From an uncultured Pseudomonadota bacterium (GTDB lineage: Bacteria > Pseudomonadota > Gammaproteobacteria > Steroidobacterales > Steroidobacteraceae): DNA of 62,962 nucleotides. The first letter of the stretch is position 1. Each line of letters opens with the position of its first letter. A program made the translations under genes and the position numbers. Below are positions 55,176 through 62,962 of the stretch, in pieces. The notes beneath the pieces were generated by a model. It was not told the origin of the DNA and searched no databases. It saw nothing but the letters and a program-made list of their open reading frames with translations. The stretch spans positions 1-62,962 of the forward strand of contig CAJACZ010000159.1 of NCBI GenBank assembly GCA_903938365.1. Reading direction: 5' to 3'.

Positions 55176-56005
55176 CAGCTGAAGCAGTGCTCGGGCGCGG
55201 GATAGCTGCCGCTCCTGACCGCACCGACATAGCGCCGGATCGCATCGAGGTTACCCGCCGCTCCGTCCATGCAGTTGAGCACGAAGCGCGGCTTGCGGCC
55301 CGTCGTGATATCGAGGACGTCATAGAGCACCAGGATCTGGCCGTCCGTATGCGGACCTGCACCGATCCCGATCACCGGCACCTCGAGGGCCTCGGTGATC
55401 CGCTGCCCCAGTTCGGTGGGGATGCACTCGAGCAGCACCACGTCGGCGCCCGCGGCCTCGAGCCGGCGGGCGCTGTCGATCATAAGTTCCGCGGCATCGG
55501 CTTGCCGTCCCTGAACCCGGAAGCCGCCCGTCTTGTGCACTGACTGCGGCTTGAGGCCAAGGTGCGCACACACGGCGATGTCGTGCGAGGCCAGGAATTC
55601 GACGATGTCGATCTGCGACGGGCCGCTCTCCAGCTTCACCATCTCGGCGCCCCCTTCCTGCATCAGGCGCACCGAGTTGGCCAGCGCGGTCTCGCGCGTC
55701 GGATAGCTCGCGAACGGCAGGTCGGCCATCAGCAGCGGCCGATGCAGCCCACGCGCCACGGAACGGCAGTGGTAAACCATCTCGTCCATGGTGACCGGCA
55801 CCGTGGTGTCGTGGCCCTGGATCACCATGCCCAGGGAGTCCCCGACGAGCACCACATCCACGTCAGCCTCGTCCAGGAGCGCGGCGAAGCTCGCGTCGTA
55901 GCAGGTCAGGCTGGTGATCCTCTCACCCTGCGCCTTCATCTTGTCGAGCGTGGCCAGCGACACGGGCGGTCGTGTCGAATCACGCAACTGCAGGTGGGTG
56001 TACAT
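55175..56005 (-). CDS. panB: 3-methyl-2-oxobutanoate hydroxymethyltransferase
   Basis: First step of pantoate synthesis, using methylene-THF. 276 residues with VLVGDSLGMVIQGHDTTVPVTMDEMVYH (in parts), the Mg-binding D/E residues and GIGAGPHTDGQILVLYDVL. It lies 20 nt after the deoxynucleoside kinase gene and overlaps panC. Confidence 0.97.
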   Translation of the reverse strand: MYTHLQLRDSTRPPVSLATLDKMKAQGERITSLTCYDASFAALLDEADVDVVLVGDSLGMVIQGHDTTVPVTMDEMVYHCRSVARGLHRPLLMADLPFASYPTRETALANSVRLMQEGGAEMVKLESGPSQIDIVEFLASHDIAVCAHLGLKPQSVHKTGGFRVQGRQADAAELMIDSARRLEAAGADVVLLECIPTELGQRITEALEVPVIGIGAGPHTDGQILVLYDVLDITTGRKPRFVLNCMDGAAGNLDAIRRYVGAVRSGSYPAPEHCFS

Positions 56006-56025
56006 AGACGGTCTCCAGCGATCGA

Positions 56026-56682
56026 TCAGAGCGCTTCGTGGCGCAACGGATTGTAGTAGAGACGGCCCCGCTTCATGCGCTGGACGGCACCCATGAGATC
56101 AGAGAAATCCCCGGGACGATCCAGCGGGTCGATGGTGGCCGCGTTCACGATCAGCAGCGGCGCCGCGTCATAATCATGGAAGAACCGCGCGTAGGCCTGG
56201 TTCAGCTTTTCGAGGTAGGCCGCCTCGATGCGGCGCTCGGCAGCGATCCCCCGCCGCGCGATCCTGTCCAGCAGCACATCGACGGGAGCCTGCAGGTAGA
56301 TCACGAGGTCCGGCCGCGGCGCGTCGACCGCGATGCGTGCCGCCACCTGCTCGTAGAGCGCGAATTCAGCCTCGTCCAGCGTCACTTGCGCGAACAGCCG
56401 GTCCTTCTCGAAGAGGTAGTCCGCGACCCGGACCGGCGCAAACAGATCCTGCTGCCTGAGTCCCGCGAGCTGCTGCGCGCGCTGGAACAGGAAGGACAGC
56501 TGCGCGGGCAGGGCCGCCACCGCCGGTTCACGGTAGAAGCGCTCGAGGAAAGGGTTTTTCTCGGGCTCCTCGAGCAGCAGGTCGGCCGACAGCGCGCCGG
56601 CCATCTGGCGTGCCAGCCGCGTCTTGCCCACGCCGATCGGGCCCTCGACGACAATGAAACGCTGCGGAGAGTCGGCACCCAT
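56026..56682 (-). CDS. deoxynucleoside kinase (dGK/dAK/TK2 family)
   Basis: A 218-residue nucleoside kinase with P-loop VVEGPIGVGKTRLARQ, EEPEKNPFLERFYREPAVAALPAQLSFLFQRAQQL (in parts), DYLFEKDRLFAQVTL and PDLVIYLQAPVDVLLDRIARRG. This family phosphorylates deoxynucleosides for salvage; substrate preference is not evident. It stands between folK (3 nt) and panB in a cofactor operon. Confidence 0.92.
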   Translation of the reverse strand: MGADSPQRFIVVEGPIGVGKTRLARQMAGALSADLLLEEPEKNPFLERFYREPAVAALPAQLSFLFQRAQQLAGLRQQDLFAPVRVADYLFEKDRLFAQVTLDEAEFALYEQVAARIAVDAPRPDLVIYLQAPVDVLLDRIARRGIAAERRIEAAYLEKLNQAYARFFHDYDAAPLLIVNAATIDPLDRPGDFSDLMGAVQRMKRGRLYYNPLRHEAL

Positions 56683-56685
56683 CGT

Positions 56686-57177
56686 TCAGTCCGCCAGGCG
56701 CATGCCGCGATCGAGCACGCGTGCGGCGAGCTCGCTCACCAGGCCGAGGCCGGGCACGGTCAGCCCCGGCGCGACGTCGCGCAGCGGGTAGAGCACGAAA
56801 TCACGCTCGGGAATGCCGGGATGCGGCAGCACGAGTTCGTCTTCCGCGACGCGCAGTTCGCCGAACACGAGCAGGTCGAGATCGATTTCGCGCGGCCCCC
56901 AGCGCACCTGCCCGCGCCGACGGCCAAGCGCCGTCTCGGCGGCACGCATTGCGCCGAAGAAGGCCCCGACTGACAGCTGCGTGAGGAGTCCCGCGACCGC
57001 GTTGACGAACGCGCCCTGCTCCACCGGCCCGAAGGGCGCCGTGAGATAGAGGGGCGAGCGGGACATCAGCCGCGTCCCGGGCAGCGCCCCGAGAGCGGCA
57101 AACGCGTCCCGCACACGGGCGCGCGAATCTCCCATGTTGCTGCCGATCCCCACATACGCAGGGCACCAGCGCGACAC
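56686..57177 (-). CDS. folK: HPPK, folate pathway pyrophosphokinase
   Basis: 2-amino-4-hydroxy-6-hydroxymethyldihydropteridine pyrophosphokinase. Start GTG 57177, 8 nt after the pcnB stop, gives 163 residues (YVGIGSNMGDSRARVRDAF); the longer track ORF runs into pcnB out of frame. Signature RWGPREIDLDLLVFG and LPHPGIPERDFVLYPL are conserved. pcnB-folK is the common order. Confidence 0.95.
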   Translation of the reverse strand: MSRWCPAYVGIGSNMGDSRARVRDAFAALGALPGTRLMSRSPLYLTAPFGPVEQGAFVNAVAGLLTQLSVGAFFGAMRAAETALGRRRGQVRWGPREIDLDLLVFGELRVAEDELVLPHPGIPERDFVLYPLRDVAPGLTVPGLGLVSELAARVLDRGMRLAD

Positions 57178-57184
57178 GGGATAC

Positions 57185-58735
<1,551 letters not shown>

Positions 58736-58757
58736 GGCCGTAAGGCACTTGGTCAGC

Positions 58758-58833
58758 GCTCCTTTCGTCTAGAGGCCTAGGACATAGCCCTCTCAAGGCT
58801 GTAACACGGGTTCGAATCCCGTAAGGAGCGCCA
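58758..58833 (+). tRNA. tRNA-Glu (anticodon CTC), CCA encoded
   Basis: 76 nt: acceptor GCTCCTT/AAGGAGC, discriminator G, anticodon arm TAGCC-CTCTCAA-GGCTG (anticodon CTC), T arm CGGGTTCGAATCCCG, encoded CCA. Close in sequence to E. coli tRNA-Glu in the D and T arms. The LOG-family gene starts 9 nt after the CCA. Confidence 0.97.
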
Positions 58834-58841
58834 TTTCTTCC

Positions 58842-59669
58842 ATGGAAGACCCCACCCAGGAGCGGCTGCAGGCCATCCTAGACAGTCCGAGCTACCGTGT
58901 GGCCATCCAGGACACCCAGTTCCTGGAGAGCGACGCCGCACGCTCCAGCCGGCTGGCGCTGGAATTCGACCGCACCGACTCCTATCTCAGGGCGGCACGC
59001 ATCGACAGCACCGTGGTGGTGTTTGGCAGCGCGCGGATCGTCGAACCCGAGACGGCCGCAGCCGCGCTGCTGGCGGCGGAACGCCTGGCACCGGAGCACC
59101 CGGACCGGGCCGCAGCCGTCGCCCGCGCGCGGCGTGACGTCAATTTCAGCCGTTATTACGACGAAGCCCGGATGTTCGGTCGCGAGCTCGGTTTCCATTG
59201 CTCCACCGCCTCGGGCCGCCACCAGCTCGTAGTGGCCACCGGGGGCGGCCCCGGAATCATGGAAGCCGCCAACCGTGGCGCCAGCGACGCCGGCGCGCCC
59301 AGCGTCGGCTTCAACATCCAGCTGCCCAGGGAGCAGAAGCCCAACCCCTGGATCACGCCGGGCCTGGCGTTCAGCTTCCATTATTTCGCGCTGCGCAAAA
59401 TGCATTTCCTGCTTCGGGCGCGCGCGCTCGTGGCCTTCCCCGGCGGTTACGGCACCCTGGACGAGGTGTTCGAGGCGCTCAACCTCGTCGCGACGGGCAC
59501 CATCCCGCCGATGCCGATCCTGCTGGTGGGCCATGATTACTGGACCCGCGTGGTCAACCTCGACTACCTGATCGAGCAGGGCTTCGCGGATCCGCTGGAT
59601 CGGACGCTGCTCCAGATCGTGGAAACCGGCGCCGAAGCCGCCCGCTTCATACTCGAGCACTGTCGCTGA
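58842..59669 (+). CDS. LOG-family protein (TIGR00730-like)
   Basis: A 275-residue Rossmann-fold protein with the lysine-decarboxylase-like/LOG motifs GGGPGIMEAANRGA (near residue 131) and PGGYGTLDEVFEAL (near 200), preceded by FGSARI. Relatives are cytokinin-type nucleotide phosphoribohydrolases; this longer form has an N-terminal extension of about 55 residues. The start lies 9 nt after tRNA-Glu with no Shine-Dalgarno, so it is probably read from the tRNA promoter. The 3' end overlaps the APH/kinase gene by 23 nt. Confidence 0.9.
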   Translation: MEDPTQERLQAILDSPSYRVAIQDTQFLESDAARSSRLALEFDRTDSYLRAARIDSTVVVFGSARIVEPETAAAALLAAERLAPEHPDRAAAVARARRDVNFSRYYDEARMFGRELGFHCSTASGRHQLVVATGGGPGIMEAANRGASDAGAPSVGFNIQLPREQKPNPWITPGLAFSFHYFALRKMHFLLRARALVAFPGGYGTLDEVFEALNLVATGTIPPMPILLVGHDYWTRVVNLDYLIEQGFADPLDRTLLQIVETGAEAARFILEHCR

Positions 59670-61215
59670 ACCCCAGCGCGAGCGTCTGCGCCAGCGGATC
59701 CGCCAGAGACGTGTCGATGCGCAGCACGCGGATGCCCTCCGCCTCAGCCACCGGTTCGGCAATGCGCCGTTGCAGGCCGAGCACGTCCAGACCCGCTTCC
59801 GAGGGATCCCCACCTGCGGCCTGCCGATCCCGGATCCGCGCTTCGATCACGGCCTCCGGAGCGACGCATTCAACGAGCAGGCACTCGATACCGCACTCAC
59901 GCGCGAGACGCGCAAACGGTTCCCGCTGTTCGCCCCGCAGGAAAGTGGCATCGACAATCGCGACGCGCCCGCCGACCACGACATCCTCGGCGCAGCGCAG
60001 CAGGCGACCATAGGTCTGGCCCGTGGCTCGCGGCGTATAGATCCCACCCTCGAGCGGCGAGCCCGAATCCGCCAGGCCCTCGAGCCCCGCCAGCCGCTTG
60101 CGTTCCACGTCCGAGCGGACCAGCAGGGCGCCCGTGGCCGCGGCGGCACGCGTCGCGAGCCAACTCTTGCCGGAACCGGAGACACCACTCATCAGCACGA
60201 GGCGTCCTTGCCGACGCCGCAGCGCCGCCGAGGCCACCGCCACATAGCCGGCGCTGCGCTGCCGCGAGAGGGCGCGCACGGGTCCCGCGTCTTCGAGGGA
60301 ACGCAGCAAAAGCACCTTGGCGCGCACCAGTGCGCGGTGGGCGATGAACAGGTCAAGCACCCGGCACAGGTTGTAGTCGCCGCTGGTCTCGACATAGCCG
60401 GCCAGGAAGCCGCGAGCCAGATCCTCGCGCCCATACGCCCACAGGTCGGCATAGAGGAAGGCCACCTCGTCCGCGACGTCGATCCAGCGCAACCGGGGAT
60501 CGAACTCCAGGCAGTCGAAGGGCACCAGGACGCCCCCGATGCGCACGATGTTCGACAGGTGCAGGTCGCCATGGCACTCGCGGATCCGGCTTCCGAGCGC
60601 CCGGGTGGACAGGCTGCCGATCGCCTCGAGGAGGACGCGGTCCAGCGCACTGCCGACTGCATCGAGCCCGAGTTCCAGCGCAGCCGGAGCCGCGACGCTT
60701 CGCAGTTCGCGCAGGTTTGTCTGCAGGACTTCACCCGTCCGTGACACCACCTCGCAAGCGGCCGTCCTGGCATCCACATCCAGCTGCTCGTGGCGCATCG
60801 CGAGCGCCGCGCCGAAAGCCCGCAGTTCGCCGGGGTCCACTGCTCCCGCGAGCACGAGTTGATCCAGTTCCTGCGAGCCGTCGAAGCGCCGCATGCGCAC
60901 CGCATGCTCCAGCGGCACCCCTGCCCCGCCCATGACCGCGCTGCCATCGCGTTCGCAGACCGGCTCCACGGACAAGTAGAGCTCCGGCGAGAACCGCCGG
61001 TTGAGACGCAGCTCCTCGTGGCAGAAATGAGCGCGTGCCGCCGGATCGCGGAAATCAACGAAGGGGTAGCAGACCGGCCGCTTGATCTTGTAGGCGTAGT
61101 CGCCCGCCAGCAGCACCCAGGACATATGGGTCTGGAGCAGGCGCACCTCGCTCACCGGGTGAGGGTAGGCGTCCGCACGCAGCAGGCCGGCCAGCCGCGG
61201 CGGGAACCCCGACAT
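59647..61215 (-). CDS. APH-like/P-loop kinase fusion protein
   Basis: A 522-residue fusion. The N-terminal part resembles aminoglycoside phosphotransferase-fold kinases (ECHGDLHLSNIVRIGG near residue 235 as catalytic loop; FDCLEFDPRLRWIDVADEVAFL). The C-terminal part is a P-loop kinase of the AAA_33 type (LMSGVSGSGKSWLATRAAAATG near residue 340, then DATFLRGEQREPFARLA). Substrates are unknown; resistance is not implied. ATG 61215 was chosen because of a GGGGGCGGAAG just upstream; ATG 61254 is an alternative. A conserved two-domain architecture in proteobacteria, by recollection. Confidence 0.85.
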   Translation of the reverse strand: MSGFPPRLAGLLRADAYPHPVSEVRLLQTHMSWVLLAGDYAYKIKRPVCYPFVDFRDPAARAHFCHEELRLNRRFSPELYLSVEPVCERDGSAVMGGAGVPLEHAVRMRRFDGSQELDQLVLAGAVDPGELRAFGAALAMRHEQLDVDARTAACEVVSRTGEVLQTNLRELRSVAAPAALELGLDAVGSALDRVLLEAIGSLSTRALGSRIRECHGDLHLSNIVRIGGVLVPFDCLEFDPRLRWIDVADEVAFLYADLWAYGREDLARGFLAGYVETSGDYNLCRVLDLFIAHRALVRAKVLLLRSLEDAGPVRALSRQRSAGYVAVASAALRRRQGRLVLMSGVSGSGKSWLATRAAAATGALLVRSDVERKRLAGLEGLADSGSPLEGGIYTPRATGQTYGRLLRCAEDVVVGGRVAIVDATFLRGEQREPFARLARECGIECLLVECVAPEAVIEARIRDRQAAGGDPSEAGLDVLGLQRRIAEPVAEAEGIRVLRIDTSLADPLAQTLALGFSDSARV

Positions 61216-61557
61216 GCGACTTCCGCCCCCAGCGTTTTTCAACATCTGCTCCATCGCGCCCGCACCGCAAAGCCACATTGCTCCGGGCCGCCGAAGCCCG
61301 CCCGGAACAGCGCTTGATCTTATCCACCCGTCGCACGGCAGACCGTAAGTAGTGCCCACAGACAACTAGGTGAGCACGCTGATTGCAGGCGCGGCACCGG
61401 CAGACCGAAGATGCATTCATGGCGGCACGGTGTGCCGCAACCGCTTGGCGCCCGCCAGGGACGGTCGTCGCTGGGGCCCGGTGTCCGGCGCGAGCAAAGA
61501 GGACAAGGCCGACTGAACCCCCCTGGGGGCGCGGCCCGGGCTCACCGCTGCAGGCGG
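61216..61557 (-). other. 342-bp spacer upstream of the APH/kinase fusion, no gene
   Basis: No convincing coding region; ORFs here are short shadows. Minus-strand GTGGATAAGATC offers a weak -10 (TAAGAT) without a well-spaced -35, the best promoter guess for the fusion gene. A GC-rich stretch after the YIP1 stop contains CCCCCAGGGGGG, but the loop is too small for an intrinsic terminator. Confidence 0.5.
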
Positions 61558-62826
61558 TCAACCCGGCGTCGCGCCCTCATTTTTCAGAGCTTCGAGCCCT
61601 GCAAGGTCCAGTGAGCCAATGGCGAGCTTCAGCTGTGCCATGGTCAACTGCTCGCCGCGCAGCCGCACGATGAAGCGCTCGCCCACGACCACGGAAAATT
61701 CACCGGTGGCGCGGCTGCGATCCCATTCCTCGTGGACCATGCGATTGCCATCGCGATAGGTCTTCTCGTAGCCCTCGCCGGTCTCGCGCTCCATCTCGAT
61801 GCCAACCCAGCCTGCGAACATCATGATGCCCTGCGCCCCGCCCAGGTCGGTGACCTCCAGTTCCATCGCGGGTCCCGTTCCGTCCGCTGCGCGATAGCTG
61901 GCCTCACCCTTGCTGACCTGCAGGCCCATCGCCGACGTGCGCTGCGAGGACACGGAGGCCCTCGGCAGACCGGCCAGTGCATCCGGCAGGAATCCCTTGA
62001 GCCTGTCGGGAGGCAGCGATGTCGTTGCGCCCGCCGCGCCCGCCGCGGCGCCCACCAGGTTCTTCAGCGCTTCGGCCTGCGCCTTCGCGTCGCCGGACTT
62101 CTCCGCCGCTTTCATTTTCTCGCCCGCCGCTTCCATCTGCTGGCCCCACTTCTCCAGCTTGCCGAGCGGACTGGCGGGATCCGCGCTGGCGGCTTCCTCG
62201 GCCGCCTGACGCGACAGCACACCGGACAGGCCCGACCCCATACCGCCCATCAGCGTGCGGCCGAGCAGGCCCCAGAACAGCGCGCTGACCACGATCGCCG
62301 CCAGGATGGAGACGGCGGTGTATGCGACGGCTTTCTCCGGTGGGCATTTCATGGTGTGCGGCAGGCCCAGGTACAGCAGGTAGATGCCGTAGAGAGCCCC
62401 AGCCAGTGCGATCAGACCGCCGAGAGCCGGGATCAGGGTGCCTGCTCCCGCCACCATGCCCGCCGTGGCGGAGTACGCGACCACCTTCAACGCGGCCAGA
62501 GAATCCTTCTGCGCGCCGAAAGTCGGCGCGAGCAGATTGACGATCAGGGCGAAAACGAACACGCCCGCCAGCGAGACGACGTAAGACACCACCGCGGCCT
62601 GCAGGGCGGTGGCAAAGCCGACCCTCACCGTTCCGGCAAACGGGATGCTGTAGCCGAAGATCGTGGCGTCGATCAGCCCGGCGAGCGCAGGCAACGCCGC
62701 CAGCCACACCAGGTACTGCGTGTAGATCGAGCCGGTCGTCGCGGGCTCGGCAGCGATCACGGGCCATTCGGTCTTTGGCGCAAGGAGTATGGCCTGCACC
62801 CGGGCGATGAGCTTCTGCATGTCCAT
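61558..62826 (-). CDS. YIP1-family membrane protein with a C-terminal soluble domain
   Basis: A 422-residue protein. The N-terminal part (about 1-190) has five or six hydrophobic segments and the YIP1-type pattern (MQKLIARVQAILLAPKTEWPVIAAEP, YLVWLAALPALAGLIDA, FGAQKDSLAALKVVAYSATAG). A charged coiled segment (KLEKWGQQMEAAGEKMKAAEK) leads to a soluble C-terminal domain of about 140 residues (LKGFLPDALAGLPRAS, VTDLGGAQGIMMFAGWVGIEM) that I could not name. ATG 62826 was chosen over the track start: AGGGGA lies upstream; ATG 62820 is also possible. Function unknown. Confidence 0.8.
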   Translation of the reverse strand: MDMQKLIARVQAILLAPKTEWPVIAAEPATTGSIYTQYLVWLAALPALAGLIDATIFGYSIPFAGTVRVGFATALQAAVVSYVVSLAGVFVFALIVNLLAPTFGAQKDSLAALKVVAYSATAGMVAGAGTLIPALGGLIALAGALYGIYLLYLGLPHTMKCPPEKAVAYTAVSILAAIVVSALFWGLLGRTLMGGMGSGLSGVLSRQAAEEAASADPASPLGKLEKWGQQMEAAGEKMKAAEKSGDAKAQAEALKNLVGAAAGAAGATTSLPPDRLKGFLPDALAGLPRASVSSQRTSAMGLQVSKGEASYRAADGTGPAMELEVTDLGGAQGIMMFAGWVGIEMERETGEGYEKTYRDGNRMVHEEWDRSRATGEFSVVVGERFIVRLRGEQLTMAQLKLAIGSLDLAGLEALKNEGATPG

Positions 62827-62962
62827 GGACGGGTCCCCTGTTGTTTGCGAGGAACCCGTGGGCGCCTCGATGGGTTTCTGGCGATCAGGACAAGCCGAGT
62901 CTATACCCGTCACCTCTCAATGGTCACCGGTCACCCGGGAGATTGCGCCGACTGCGCGAGCC

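Noticed and set aside
59647-61215. Aminoglycoside resistance gene
   Set aside because: Only the fold resembles APH enzymes; the fusion with a P-loop kinase and the core-gene setting do not support a resistance role.

Overview
The window is a GC-rich, very compact bacterial chromosome segment made almost entirely of core genes. Gene order points to a gammaproteobacterium. The run nnr-tsaE-amiC-mutL-miaA-hfq-hflX-hflK-hflC-DUF2065-purA ... rnr-rlmB-rpsF-rpsR-rplI-dnaB-alr matches the E. coli order, as do the ffh-rpsP-rimM-trmD-rplS, pcnB-folK-panB-panC and mla blocks. The Bcp and SUF-regulator sequences, the suf operon carrying SufT and a Rieske protein, and the dapA-gcvR-bcp-PhoH order recall Xanthomonadales/Nevskiales-type lineages; this is inference from memory and no exact taxon is claimed. 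I see no insertion sequence, prophage, integrase or CRISPR array.

Layout. 1-2.7 kb (minus): dnaX (cut by the window edge), 4.5S RNA, tRNA-Ser(GGA), a tiny lipoprotein at the bamC position, and dapA. 2.8-7.6 kb (plus): gcvR-like ACT protein, bcp, PIN-PhoH, BepA-like protease, mlaA. 7.6-11.7 kb (minus): mlaFEDCB and a class I aldolase. 11.8-19.1 kb (plus): an Rrf2 regulator, sufBCDSU, sufT, a Rieske ferredoxin and sixA, behind an IscR-type operator-like promoter. 19-23.7 kb: DUF481 protein, CnoX-like thioredoxin, sppA, sorbosone-dehydrogenase-like protein. 23.8-28.6 kb: the rpsP/ffh translation-and-secretion block and a divergent CorC-like protein. 28.6-31.8 kb: radA, then a PP2C phosphatase-FHA pair. 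31.8-38.4 kb (minus): alr, dnaB, S18/L9/S6 genes, rlmB, rnr. 38.4-41.7 kb: tRNA-Leu(CAG) and three accessory genes (crotonase-fold, EamA transporter, nitrilase-fold). 41.8-53.2 kb (minus): the purA-hfl-hfq-miaA-mutL-amiC-tsaE-nnr superoperon, with queG divergent. 54.3-58.7 kb (minus): panC, panB, deoxynucleoside kinase, folK, pcnB. The right end holds tRNA-Glu(CTC), a LOG-family protein, an APH-like/P-loop kinase fusion and a YIP1-family membrane protein.

How the genes work together. Several complete modules are present: retrograde phospholipid transport (MlaA plus MlaFEDCB), SUF Fe-S assembly with its own repressor-like regulator, the FtsH-modulating HflKC complex, replication and repair factors (DnaX, DnaB, MutL, RadA), pantothenate and folate steps, and tRNA modification (TrmD, MiaA, TsaE, QueG, RlmB for rRNA). 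Many genes are coupled through TGATG, ATGA or GTGA overlaps. Five convergent pairs physically overlap at their stop codons, which leaves little room for intrinsic terminators; only one clear terminator (after rplS) was found.

The most unusual points are a secreted nitrilase-fold protein lacking the catalytic cysteine next to a crotonase lacking both catalytic glutamates, a roughly 76-residue possible mini-BamC, a PP2C-FHA pair with no kinase in view and a candidate phospho-threonine motif, a LOG gene starting 9 nt after a tRNA, and a PcnB with a hexanucleotide-repeat-encoded acidic insert in its catalytic domain. None is proven to be a new system; they are the best places to look.
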